Positions 18,072 to 25,868 of a stretch of 64,000 nt of DNA are shown one piece after another. Made by a program: the position numbers and the translations under genes. The notes under the pieces are model-generated. The model made no database searches. It had not been told where the DNA came from and saw only the letters and a list, made by a program, of their open reading frames with translations. The stretch is from positions 1 to 64,000 of the forward strand of contig LADW01000084.1 in NCBI GenBank assembly GCA_000961695.1. Reading direction: 5' to 3'. How positions within the stretch are numbered: position 1 is the first letter of the stretch; each line of letters opens with the position of its first letter. This stretch comes from Hyphomonadaceae bacterium BRH_c29 (GTDB lineage Bacteria > Pseudomonadota > Alphaproteobacteria > Caulobacterales > Hyphomonadaceae).

Positions 18072-18587
18072 CTAGCGGTAAGCCCGGCGGTCATCATGGC
18101 CACGTGGGCCGGCACCGCTGCGCGGAAGGCCGTCAATATCGGTGACGCGGCCATTGCGGACGGTGCAGCTCACGCTGCGCTCGACATCATGGCGGCGGCC
18201 TTCGAACTCGACCTCACGGAAGCGGACCGTGTAGCCGGCCCGACCGAACGGCTGGGCCCAGGCCCGGCTGTCAAAGTCGACATCGCGATAGCCGATACGG
18301 CGAGCTTCCTGCTTGATGCCCTGTCGGCATGCGCGGATGGCATCGCGGCTGTAGCGATCAGACATGTCCTGCCTGTAGCCGCGCGCCGGGCTGCGATAAC
18401 TGTAAGCGGCCGGACGATAGTCATCCCCGCCATGACCGACGGCGATGAACAGGGTCGACGTGTCGCCGATCTGTGTGGAGACAGCCGCCTTGACCCGCGG
18501 GCTGTCCGCAGCGGCGGGGAGAGCGAAGAGGGCCGACGCAGCAAGGGCAACGGCGGCCACTCCAGAAGTCATGACGTGGTTCATCAT
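18072..18587 (-). CDS. Secreted protein of unknown function
   Basis: 171 residues (two adjacent ATGs at 18587 and 18584; the GGGAGG site is very close to both, so a start at the MTSG Met, 18572, is also possible). A clear signal peptide (GVAAVALAASALFALPAAA) is followed by a mature protein rich in Arg, Tyr and Asp. Two Cys, in RACRQGI and SVSCTVRNG, may pair. The C-terminal half (TVRFREVEFEGRRHDVERSVSCTVRNGRV) looks like a small beta-sheet domain. No enzyme motif is seen. It is a single-gene unit, converging on the MBOAT terminator. Confidence 0.75.
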   Translation of the reverse strand: MMNHVMTSGVAAVALAASALFALPAAADSPRVKAAVSTQIGDTSTLFIAVGHGGDDYRPAAYSYRSPARGYRQDMSDRYSRDAIRACRQGIKQEARRIGYRDVDFDSRAWAQPFGRAGYTVRFREVEFEGRRHDVERSVSCTVRNGRVTDIDGLPRSGAGPRGHDDRRAYR

Positions 18588-18724
18588 GCCTCCCAGAAAT
18601 CACGCCCCGCTGGAACCGGGCCTGAAAGCTGCGTTCATCCGCGGTTGTCTCCGCACGCCGCGAGACCACATGACAGCCACTCGCTTGTTGCGGGAGCAAA
18701 AAAAAGCCCGCCCAGCGTTCGCGC

Positions 18725-18913
18725 ATGACGCGAGTTTTTGCGCAGGATGCCGACAATGGGCGTCTGATCCCGACGACGTCTGTGGAGCAAAATGCTGAGC
18801 CGCTCGGCCGTTGGTTCGGCCTGACGGATGCAGAACTTGCTGCCGCCCTGCCGAACCTCAGCAGCTTCCCTGCGAACGCGGCAGTGCAGAACGTCCTGAA
18901 GGCGAAAGTCTGA
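18725..18913 (+). pseudogene. C-terminal remnant of a DUF1501 protein
   Basis: A 62-codon open frame whose product matches the last about 50 residues of DUF1501 proteins as I remember them: RLIPTTSVEQNAEPLGRWFG, then LTDAELAAALPNLSSF. Intact members have about 400-500 residues and a Tat signal and usually stand beside a DUF1800 gene. Here nothing upstream in any frame continues the family (the 137 bases before it hold an A-tract and the promoter side of the secreted-protein gene), so this looks like the stump of a deleted gene. The alternative, a new small protein using the DUF1501 tail, is less likely. Confidence 0.65.
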
Positions 18914-18919
18914 CGGCGC

Positions 18920-19636
18920 TTAGCGCGGCAGAGACTTCATCCAGATTTCCAGCGCGCGGACTTCCGTGCGGCGGATTTCGGTGGCCTCTTTGATCTCTTC
19001 GTCTTCGCCCCATTGCTCGTTCTGCCAGACCTCATCGACGCGGGAGACTTCGAACGCGTCCATGGCCGACAGCTGCCCCTCGGCCACAGCCAGCGCAAGC
19101 AGGGCCGAGCCATACAGTCCGCATGCATACAGCGTACCGGTGAGGCGGAAATCATCCATGTCGAGCGCCGCATTGCGGGCCGCTTCCAGCGAGGCATCCG
19201 GCTGCGGTGAGGCGAGCACGCCTTCGACCGGCACGAGAATAATGTCCAGTTCCTGCCCGGCCCACTCACGCACCGGGCGCCAGTATTCCTCTTCCCGCTC
19301 GACCAGTTCCTCCGGCCCTTCAGCCAGGTGGCAGACAAGGTCTGTCTCGCAATAGCGGGCGAGTTCATCGGCCATCTCGAAGCGCATCTCCGGCGTCCGG
19401 TCGATGGCGACATTGGCGAGGCGCGTCAGGTGCATGGCGGTGAGGTCGATCTCGTCCTCCTGCGCGTTCCATTCCGCGGCCAGCGCGCGGGCGAGGCGCT
19501 GGCTCGGCAGGGTCAGGGCGACGCGGGCGGGCGTCTTGATCGAGCGTCCGTCAAGCTCGACGGTCCAGCCACCCGACGTCTGCTCGACGGCGGCATTCTT
19601 GTAAAAGCGCTTCGGATTGGGCGTATCATCAGTCAT
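18920..19636 (-). CDS. ATP12-family F1-ATPase assembly chaperone
   Basis: 238 residues from the ATG at 19636 (another at 19645). ATP12 proteins bind the F1 alpha subunit before it enters the F1 hexamer. Family features include the N-terminal KRFYKNAAV and WTVELDGRSIKTPAR strands, LAAEWNAQ, LTRLANVAID, ARYCETDLVCH, the acidic W-x-P-x-x-x-W segment (YWRPVREWAGQEL), and the helical C-terminus. The open frame continues more than 70 residues upstream but the extra part is unlike the family. It lies in the block crcB - rluA-type - HAD - (small membrane protein) - ATP12, an order common in Alphaproteobacteria. Confidence 0.93.
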   Translation of the reverse strand: MTDDTPNPKRFYKNAAVEQTSGGWTVELDGRSIKTPARVALTLPSQRLARALAAEWNAQEDEIDLTAMHLTRLANVAIDRTPEMRFEMADELARYCETDLVCHLAEGPEELVEREEEYWRPVREWAGQELDIILVPVEGVLASPQPDASLEAARNAALDMDDFRLTGTLYACGLYGSALLALAVAEGQLSAMDAFEVSRVDEVWQNEQWGEDEEIKEATEIRRTEVRALEIWMKSLPR

Positions 19637-19712
19637 GGCGCGCATGTACGCGCTGTGAGGGAGGTTTCCAAGGGGGCACGTGTTGCAGGCGGATGTTGCC
19701 CCGGCAAATGGC

Positions 19713-20090
19713 CTAAGGCCGCGTTTCACCGAAATTCCAGAATACCAGGCAGTAAACGAACCAGAGGAGAGATAAGCCCCCAGCCGCCCTCCAAAGCCAT
19801 GGCTCAATGCCCTTGCGGATCCGCCAATTGCGAACTGCTCCTGCCAGCCCCACGCCAATCGGGATCAGCGACACCCAGAGCGGGACCTTCTCATGCACCG
19901 CCATGGCGAAAGCGAATGGCACCCACGGGATTAAGGTTATCAAACGGTCCTTCAGAGACAAATCGCTCACAGGCGCGCGATACGTCCCTGCGATCTTCGC
20001 TCGCATCTCGTCCGTCATCGCCGGGCTGTTCAGGATAGCACCGTTCGGACCGAATTCAGGGAGCTGAGATCGCGGCATGTTGGGAAACAT
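19713..20090 (-). CDS. Small membrane protein of unknown function
   Basis: 125 residues. A hydrophilic N-terminus of about 45 residues is followed by hydrophobic segments near 48-65 (LITLIPWVPFAFAMAV), 70-84 (LWVSLIPIGVGLAGAV) and 98-118 (AAGGLSLLWFVYCLVF). No motif is recognised. It lies in the same direction as its neighbours, 76 bases from ATP12 and 38 bases from the HAD gene, with GAGAG upstream of the start. Codon use looks like that of adjacent genes, so I judge it real. Confidence 0.65.
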   Translation of the reverse strand: MFPNMPRSQLPEFGPNGAILNSPAMTDEMRAKIAGTYRAPVSDLSLKDRLITLIPWVPFAFAMAVHEKVPLWVSLIPIGVGLAGAVRNWRIRKGIEPWLWRAAGGLSLLWFVYCLVFWNFGETRP

Positions 20091-20128
20091 GCTCTCAAAC
20101 TACAGGTTGCACAAGAAGAAACCTTGCA

Positions 20129-20806
20129 TCATACACCCGGCTCAAACGCCAGCAGGCTGGCTCGCAGGGTGGTGAAGTCGTGGTGGACTTCGTGGGCGCC
20201 GGCCTCTTCCAGTTCGTGCGCGGCGCCGAAGCCCCAACTGACGCCGAGGGTACGCACGCCGGCGGCGCGACCCATGGCGATGTCGTGGATGGCATCGCCG
20301 ATCATCAGGCTTTCCTGCGGCTGGGCGCCGAGGGCGTACATGGCCTTTTCGACCATGAACGGGTGCGGCTTGCCGGGGCCGTCATCGGCGCACCAGATCG
20401 TGTCGAAGAAATGGTCCAGCTTGTGCAGCCCGAACAGGCCCTCGATGCCACGCCGGGACTTGCCCGTCGCCATGGCCATCAGCCAGCCTTCCTCGCGAAG
20501 GGTCTCCAGCGTTTCCATCGCGCCATCATAGAGCGGCTGGGCATAGTCCGGACGCCCGCGCGCGCGGACATAGGTGTCGCGATAGGTGTTGACCAAGTGA
20601 TCGATCTGCTCGGCGCTGAAATCCGGCGGGGCGAGCTGTCCGCAGCCATCATGCAGGCTGAGGCCGACAATGCGGCGCGTCGCGTCATATTCCGGCGGCG
20701 TCAGGCCCGCGATCTTGAACGTCTCGACCATGACGCCATGAATGGTTTCACGGCTGTCGATGAGTGTTCCGTCCACGTCCCAGATGGCAAGGCGCAGGTC
20801 AGTCAT
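20129..20806 (-). CDS. HAD-family hydrolase (phosphoglycolate-phosphatase-like)
   Basis: 225 residues. Motif I is WDVDGTLIDS at the N-terminus with both catalytic Asp residues; motif II is MATGKSRRG with Thr; motif III Lys and motif IV (MIGDAIHDIAMGRAAG) follow, then VSWGFGAAHEL. The cap of about 65 residues after motif I makes it a subclass IA enzyme, like Gph or PPase-type phosphatases. It starts nine bases after the RluA-type gene ends, so the two share a transcript. In this syntenic block the substrate is not known. Confidence 0.92.
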   Translation of the reverse strand: MTDLRLAIWDVDGTLIDSRETIHGVMVETFKIAGLTPPEYDATRRIVGLSLHDGCGQLAPPDFSAEQIDHLVNTYRDTYVRARGRPDYAQPLYDGAMETLETLREEGWLMAMATGKSRRGIEGLFGLHKLDHFFDTIWCADDGPGKPHPFMVEKAMYALGAQPQESLMIGDAIHDIAMGRAAGVRTLGVSWGFGAAHELEEAGAHEVHHDFTTLRASLLAFEPGV

Positions 20807-20815
20807 GGGCCAGCC

Positions 20816-21862
20816 TCAAACGAACGGCGCCATCGGGTTCTTGCCGGCTTCCTGCTCCAGGAAGCCGAGCGTTTCGAAGGTCTGCTTCATGTGTGGCGGC
20901 AGCGGCGCGATGATCGTGACCGGCTTGCCGTTCGGGCGCGGGATGACCAGCGCGCGGGCGTGCAGGTGCAGGCCGGGGGCGAGCCCCTGCGGCACTTCGC
21001 GGCGGCACTGGTACTTGAAGTCGCCGAGGATGGACGTGTTCATTTCCAGCATGTGGAAGCGCAGCTGGTGCATGCGGCCGGTTTCCGGCTTCAGCGCCAC
21101 CCAGGCAGCCTTCTGGCCCGCCGTGGAGATGACGGCATAGTCCGTGATCGAATGGCGTGCGCCCTCGACGCCCTGCGCTGAGCGGAACATGCGTTCGCGG
21201 TCAGAGTCGCGGCGGCCGCGGCTTTTCGGATCGACGATGCGGTAGCCGTCTTCCTCGTTCTCGTCCTCAACGCCTTTCACCATCCAGCAGCGGATCTGAC
21301 CGAAGGGCGGGTTGGGCACGGCAACGGTGATGGCCCAGTAGACCTTGTTCATGTCACGGCTGCGGAACAGCTCTGCCAGACGCGCGGCAGCAGCCGGATG
21401 TTTCGCCACGAGGAGGACGCCGGACGTGTCCTTGTCCAGACGGTGCACCAGCACAGGCCGGTGCGTGCCATCGCTGAGCGAGGCCAGCATGCCGTCGACG
21501 TGCTTGCCCTGACCCGACCCGCCCTGCACGGCGAGGCCGGCGGGCTTGTTGAGGGCGATCATGTCGTCGTCTTCGTAGAGCGTGATCTCTTGCAGGAACT
21601 CGCGGTCTTCGCGCGACAGTTTCACGGCCTTGTCCGGTGCGGGCTTTGTCGAGTCGCCGCTGAGGATTGGCAGGCGCACCTGCATGCCTGCGCTGAGGCG
21701 TGTGTTGGACTTTGCCCGTGCGCCATCCACCCGGATCTGCCCGGTGCGGATCATCTTCTCCACCTGGCCCTGAGTGAGCTGGACGCGCCGTTTCACCCAG
21801 CGGTCGAGGCGCGTGCCTTCTTCCTTGCTGGTAACGGTTTCGGTGACGATCTGGCCGCTCAT
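20816..21862 (-). CDS. RluA-family 23S rRNA pseudouridine synthase (RluC-like)
   Basis: 348 residues. An N-terminal S4 RNA-binding domain (RLDRWVKRRVQLTQGQVEKM, about 16-35) precedes the synthase domain with VLVHRLDKDTSGVLLVAKH, where the Asp is the catalytic nucleophile, and LETGRMHQLRFHM in the last third. The arrangement is that of RluC, which modifies positions 955, 2504 and 2580 of E. coli 23S rRNA; RluD is the alternative. The ATG at 21862 overlaps the crcB stop (ATGA), so it is translationally coupled, and is chosen over an in-frame codon eight residues upstream. Confidence 0.93.
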   Translation of the reverse strand: MSGQIVTETVTSKEEGTRLDRWVKRRVQLTQGQVEKMIRTGQIRVDGARAKSNTRLSAGMQVRLPILSGDSTKPAPDKAVKLSREDREFLQEITLYEDDDMIALNKPAGLAVQGGSGQGKHVDGMLASLSDGTHRPVLVHRLDKDTSGVLLVAKHPAAAARLAELFRSRDMNKVYWAITVAVPNPPFGQIRCWMVKGVEDENEEDGYRIVDPKSRGRRDSDRERMFRSAQGVEGARHSITDYAVISTAGQKAAWVALKPETGRMHQLRFHMLEMNTSILGDFKYQCRREVPQGLAPGLHLHARALVIPRPNGKPVTIIAPLPPHMKQTFETLGFLEQEAGKNPMAPFV

Positions 21863-22242
21863 GCGAACACTTTCCGGGAAAGCCACATGCCGATGAGCAG
21901 CGCGGCAAGGCCGAGCGTCACCGACAGGAAGGCGTAAAGCGCGGCGCGGGTCATGTCGCCCGACCGCACATAATTGGCGACTTCCAGAGAGAAAGCCGAA
22001 AACGTGGTGAAACCGCCGAGCAAACCGGTGGCCAGGAACAGGCGCAGCTCCTGCGGGCCGCCCTGACCGCGAAAGGCCAGCCAGCTGATCAGTAAGCCCA
22101 TGGCAAAGCTGCCAATGATGTTCACCGCAAAGGTGCCGTGCGGCCAGCCTGATGGCAGGTGACGCAAGGCCATAAGGCTCACTCCATGGCGCATCGCAGC
22201 GCCCAGGGCGCCGCCGGCCGCGACTGCAAGAAATCCGTTCAT
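21859..22242 (-). CDS. crcB: Fluoride channel CrcB/Fluc
   Basis: 127 residues, four membrane helices. CrcB forms dual-topology dimers that export fluoride. The marks are GGALGAAMRHGVS at the N-terminus, FAVNIIGSFAMGLL with the conserved Asn, and the GLLGGFTTFSAFSLE segment carrying the pore-lining Phe and Ser/Thr residues. No fluoride riboswitch is evident in the upstream 129 bases shared with the divergent arabinofuranosidase gene. It starts the crcB - RluC-like - HAD unit. Confidence 0.95.
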   Translation of the reverse strand: MNGFLAVAAGGALGAAMRHGVSLMALRHLPSGWPHGTFAVNIIGSFAMGLLISWLAFRGQGGPQELRLFLATGLLGGFTTFSAFSLEVANYVRSGDMTRAALYAFLSVTLGLAALLIGMWLSRKVFA

Positions 22243-22341
22243 GGCGGGCCTTCTAACCGCATCCTTGTTTCTGCGCCAGCGCCGCGCGCGGCTGGTTTGT
22301 TCCGGAATGCAGCTTGACTTGGATGGCCATGGCCGGAAATG

Positions 22342-22351
22342 TTAGCGCTAA
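22342..22351. promoter_or_regulatory. LacI-type operator candidate before the arabinofuranosidase gene
   Basis: TTAGCGCTAA is a perfect 10-base palindrome with the CG centre typical of LacI/GalR-family operators, and near the TTAGCG half-site of the Caulobacter xylose operator as I remember it. It ends 20 bases before the ATG, between any promoter and the GGGAGGA ribosome site at 22361-22367, a good place for repression. No LacI gene is in the window. Confidence 0.55.
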
Positions 22352-22371
22352 AATAGCTCAGGGAGGACTTC

Positions 22372-23910
22372 ATGATATCCAGACTGGCCGCCGGCCTCGC
22401 CGCGCTTCTGCTGAGCGCCGCCCCCGCTTTCGCGCAAACGCAGCTGAAAGTGGACACATCCGCCCCCATCGGCACGATCCAGCCGGAGGTCTACGGCCAG
22501 TTCCTCGAACATGTCGGCCTGCTGCCCTATGACGGCATCTGGGTCGGCCCGGACAGCGAGATTCCCAATACGGACGGCATAAGAGACGATGTGTTCATCG
22601 CGCTGAAGGCGCTGGACGTACCGGTGATCCGCTGGCCGGGCGGCTGCTATGCCGACCTCTATCACTGGCGCGACGGCATCGGCCCGCAGGATAGCCGCCC
22701 CTTGCGCACCAACATGGTGTGGGGCGGCACGCCGGAACCGAACAGCTTCGGCACCCATGAATTCTTCAACTTCGCCGAACGCCTCGGCGCGAAGACCTAT
22801 CTGAACCTCAATCTCGGCACAGGCACCACGAAGGAGGCCGCCGACTGGCTGGAATACCTGACGGCCACCAAGGGCGACCGGGCCGCAGAGCGCCGCGCCA
22901 ATGGCCGCGAGGCGCCTTGGAAAGTCGACTATATCGCCATCGGCAACGAGACCTGGGGCTGTGGCGGCCACCAGACGGCCACGACCTATGCCGACCAGTA
23001 CGCCCTGTTTGCCAGCTTCGCGATGACCGAGGGCGACCAGCCGGTGCGCATCATCTCGGGCTCGCATGATGGCAATCCGGAATATTCAGACACCGTGCTC
23101 AGCCATCCCTATATCGCAGACCTCGCCGAGGGCATCTCGATGCACTTCTACACGCTACCGACCGGCGACTGGGACAGGAAGGGTGCCGCCACCGGTTTTC
23201 CGGAGACCGAATGGATCTCCACCATGGCGCGCACCCTGCGCATGGACGAGATCATCACCGGTCAGGAAGCCATGTTCGCGGCGCACCCGGACCTGAAGCC
23301 GGACTTCGGCCTCTACGTCGATGAGTGGGGCATGTGGGTGGACAAGGACTCGCCGGACGATCCCTCCCTCCTCCAGCAGAACACGATCCGCGACGCCGTG
23401 GTGGCGGGCCTCAACCTCAACATCTTCCATGCCCATGCAGACAGCGTGAAGATGACCAATATCGCGCAGATGGTGAACGTGCTGCAGGCCATGATCCTCA
23501 CCGACGGGCCGGACATGGTGCTGACGCCGACCTATCATGTGCTCGAAATGTACAAGCCTTTCATGGGCGCCGAAGCCCTGCCTGTCAGCCTGGAAGACGG
23601 CCCGGCCTACACGCTGGGCAAGACAAGCGTGCCGGCCCTCAGCGCAAGCGCCGCGCGTACACCGGATGGCCGGCTCATGCTCGCTCTGGTCAATGCCGAT
23701 GCGAGGGCAAGCCATGAGATCGACGCCAGCGCCTTCGGCGCCACAGAGGCCAAAGGCCGGATGCTGAGCGGCAAGACCATGGACGCGCACAATGATTTTG
23801 ATGCCCCGGACACGGTCCACCCGGTCGCCATCAAGGCCCGCGCCGGCAAGCGAGGCCTGATCCTCACCCTGCCCGCACGATCTGTCACCGTGGTGGAACT
23901 GACGGACTAG
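22372..23910 (+). CDS. Secreted alpha-L-arabinofuranosidase (GH51)
   Basis: 512 residues. A signal peptide (residues 1-22, cleavage at AFA-QTQ) sends it to the periplasm or outside; many GH51 enzymes are cytoplasmic, so secretion is notable. The TIM barrel shows IRWPGGCYADLYHW, then YIAIGNETWGCGG with the acid/base Glu, ISMHFYTLP, and LYVDEWGMW with the nucleophile Glu. The C-terminal beta domain ends in LPARSVTVVEL. It removes terminal arabinofuranosyl groups from arabinan or arabinoxylan. GGGAGGA precedes the ATG, and a LacI-type palindrome lies just upstream, suggesting induction by plant or algal sugars. Confidence 0.92.
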   Translation: MISRLAAGLAALLLSAAPAFAQTQLKVDTSAPIGTIQPEVYGQFLEHVGLLPYDGIWVGPDSEIPNTDGIRDDVFIALKALDVPVIRWPGGCYADLYHWRDGIGPQDSRPLRTNMVWGGTPEPNSFGTHEFFNFAERLGAKTYLNLNLGTGTTKEAADWLEYLTATKGDRAAERRANGREAPWKVDYIAIGNETWGCGGHQTATTYADQYALFASFAMTEGDQPVRIISGSHDGNPEYSDTVLSHPYIADLAEGISMHFYTLPTGDWDRKGAATGFPETEWISTMARTLRMDEIITGQEAMFAAHPDLKPDFGLYVDEWGMWVDKDSPDDPSLLQQNTIRDAVVAGLNLNIFHAHADSVKMTNIAQMVNVLQAMILTDGPDMVLTPTYHVLEMYKPFMGAEALPVSLEDGPAYTLGKTSVPALSASAARTPDGRLMLALVNADARASHEIDASAFGATEAKGRMLSGKTMDAHNDFDAPDTVHPVAIKARAGKRGLILTLPARSVTVVELTD

Positions 23911-23955
23911 CCCTCTTGCGCGCGAGGCGAAACCGGCTCAAATACGGCCCGGAAC

Positions 23956-24029
23956 GCGGGTGTAGCTCAATGGTAGAGCAGCAGCTTCCCAAGCTGAATA
24001 CGAGGGTTCGATTCCCTTCACCCGCTCCA
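23956..24029 (+). tRNA. tRNA-Gly (anticodon CCC)
   Basis: 74 bases including encoded CCA. The acceptor stem GCGGGTG / CACCCGC, D arm GCTC-AATGGTA-GAGC, anticodon arm with loop TTCCCAA (anticodon at 23988-23990), and T arm GAGGG-TTCGATT-CCCTT all fold. The first anticodon-stem pair is G-A. It reads GGG codons, and lies between the arabinofuranosidase and Lrp genes. Confidence 0.96.
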
Positions 24030-24088
24030 GGCTTTTCCATGATCTGAAGGTTGCCGGCTGGCCTGCCTCGACAGGCGGTGAGCGCCGC

Positions 24089-24529
24089 TTATGAGCGCCG
24101 GTTGATGCGGGTGGACAGAATGACCGACGAGCGGGTGCGCTCGACGCCGTCGATGGCGATCACGGTGTCGACATAGGCTTCAAGGTTTTGCACGGAAGGG
24201 GCCGCGATGACGACGATCAGGTCGAACTCGCCGCTGACCGAGTGCACTTCCTCGACACCCGTCACGCGCGACAGTTTCTGCACCACGGCGTCCATCGTCT
24301 TCGGCGCCACCGTGACCAGAACATGCGCGCTCACCCAGTCTCGCTGGTAGGGCGCCGCCAGGATGCAGGTGTAGGAGTCGATCACACCCGACGTCTCCAG
24401 CCGTTCCAGCCGCTTTTGCGCGGTGGACCTTGAGACCGAGAGCGCTTTGGCAAGATCGGTCACGCTGATGCGGCCCGAGCGTTTGAGCACCTCGATCATC
24501 TCATAGTCGCTGTCCGTCAGCCTGATCAT
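24089..24529 (-). CDS. Lrp/AsnC-family transcriptional regulator
   Basis: 146 residues. An N-terminal winged helix (RISVTDLAKALSVSRSTAQK, about 18-37) is followed by the RAM/AsnC ligand-binding domain with SGEFDLIVVIAAPS and the final SSVILSTRINRR. Such regulators respond to amino acids. It is divergent from the five-gene astC-astA-hglS-type operon across 127 bases that include an inverted repeat GCCTA-ATCA-TAGGC, so it very probably controls that operon and itself. Given the operon content the effector is probably lysine or a related amino acid (inference). Confidence 0.94.
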   Translation of the reverse strand: MIRLTDSDYEMIEVLKRSGRISVTDLAKALSVSRSTAQKRLERLETSGVIDSYTCILAAPYQRDWVSAHVLVTVAPKTMDAVVQKLSRVTGVEEVHSVSGEFDLIVVIAAPSVQNLEAYVDTVIAIDGVERTRSSVILSTRINRRS

Positions 24530-24566
24530 CGCATTTTATCACTTTGCCTATTTTTGGCGCCATATC

Positions 24567-24580
24567 GCCTAATCATAGGC
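24567..24580. promoter_or_regulatory. Inverted repeat, probable Lrp-type operator
   Basis: GCCTA-ATCA-TAGGC with flanking ATAT on both sides (CATATCGCCTA ... TAGGCATTATAT). A further half-site-like TGCCTA lies at 24545-24550. The site is 37 bases from the Lrp start and 76 bases from the astC-like start, in their shared promoter region. Confidence 0.6.
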
Positions 24581-24656
24581 ATTATATCGTTCCCTTTGAC
24601 GATTACAATGATCAGGCAGATGCGGCACCCATGGGCGAACCAGAAAAGAGGTCCCC

Positions 24657-25868
24657 ATGAACCGCGACAGCCTGTTTCCGACTTATGCCCCGCCAGAACT
24701 GCAGTTTTCTCACGGCAAAGGAAGCTGGCTGACCGACACGTCAGGCCGCCAGTATCTCGACTTTATTGCGGGCATTTCCGTCAACACGCTAGGCCATGCA
24801 CACCCTGCCCTGGTCGAAGCGCTGCACACGCAGGCGCTGAAGATCTGGCATCTCAGCAACATGTTCGACGTGCCCGGCCAGGCCGATCTGGCGCGCCGGT
24901 ATTGCGAGCTGACCTTTGCAGATCGCGTCTTCTTCACGAACTCCGGCGCCGAGTCGATCGAATGCGCGCTCAAGAGCGCCCGCAAATTCCACTCCGCGCA
25001 GGGACACCCCGAGCGCATCGACATTGTCGGCTTCGAGGGTGCCTTCCACGGGCGCACCTATGCCTCGGTCAACGCAGCCGGAAACCCGAACTATATCGAG
25101 GGCTTCGGCCCCCGCCTTCCCGGCTACAAGCAAGCCCCGTTCGGAAACATTGATGCCCTCCGTGCAATGACGGATGAGCAGACGGCGGCGATCCTGATCG
25201 AGCCCGTCCAGGGCGAAGGCGGGCTGCGGCCTGCGCCGATGTCCTATCTGGAAGCGCTGCGGGAGCTGTGCGATGAACAAGGCATCCTGCTGATCTATGA
25301 CGAAGTACAATGCGGCGCCGGACGCACCGGACAATTGTTTGCCCACCAATGGAGCGAGTGCGCTGCGCCGGACCTTATGGCGACCGCCAAAGGCGTCGGC
25401 GGGGGCTTCCCGCTCGGCATGTGTCTCGCGACCAGTGAGGTGGCACGCCACATGATGCCCGGCACGCACGGCACCACCTATGGCGGCAACCCGCTCGCGG
25501 TGGCCGTCGGCACCGCTGTCCTCGATCACCTGACCGCACCGGGCTTTCTCGAAAACGTCCGCGAAAGATCGGCGCAGCTGCACGGCGAACTGAGCCGCCT
25601 GAAAGCGAAACATCCGGACCTCGTAGCCGAAGTGCGCGGCAAGGGCCTGCTGGCGGGCTTCAAGCTCGCCAGCGGCGTCAACACGGCAATGCGTGACCGT
25701 CTCCGTGAAAGCGGCCTGCTGGCGGGTGTCGCCGGTGACAACACGGTTCGCCTCGCGCCGCCGCTGAATGTCAGCGCGGCAGAAATCGATCAAGCCATCG
25801 AGATCATCGACAGCGCTCTGGAGAGCCTGAAGCAGGTGCCGGTGGCGGCCGCCGGAACATCGCATTGA
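24657..25868 (+). CDS. astC: Class III aminotransferase, AstC/ArgD-like
   Basis: 403 residues, in the family that transaminates the terminal amino group of N-acylated ornithine. Landmarks are FIAGISVNTLGHAHP, FFTNSGAESIE (phosphate-binding), FEGAFHGRTYAS, IEPVQGEGG, IYDEVQCGAGRTG with the PLP Asp, ATAKGVGGGFPLG with the PLP Lys, and GTTYGGNPLAVAVG. AGAGG precedes the ATG. Its end overlaps the AstA-like start (TGATG). The gene could be called argD on sequence alone; the AstA/AstD partners favour an N-succinyl substrate. With HglS-type genes in the operon, N2-succinyl-lysine is a plausible substrate (inference). The symbol denotes family, not tested substrate. Confidence 0.88.
   Translation: MNRDSLFPTYAPPELQFSHGKGSWLTDTSGRQYLDFIAGISVNTLGHAHPALVEALHTQALKIWHLSNMFDVPGQADLARRYCELTFADRVFFTNSGAESIECALKSARKFHSAQGHPERIDIVGFEGAFHGRTYASVNAAGNPNYIEGFGPRLPGYKQAPFGNIDALRAMTDEQTAAILIEPVQGEGGLRPAPMSYLEALRELCDEQGILLIYDEVQCGAGRTGQLFAHQWSECAAPDLMATAKGVGGGFPLGMCLATSEVARHMMPGTHGTTYGGNPLAVAVGTAVLDHLTAPGFLENVRERSAQLHGELSRLKAKHPDLVAEVRGKGLLAGFKLASGVNTAMRDRLRESGLLAGVAGDNTVRLAPPLNVSAAEIDQAIEIIDSALESLKQVPVAAAGTSH

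Noticed and set aside
18920-19858. ATP12 protein with about 70 extra N-terminal residues
   Set aside because: The extra part is antisense to part of the neighbouring gap and gene region and unlike the family; the start at 19636 gives the normal length.
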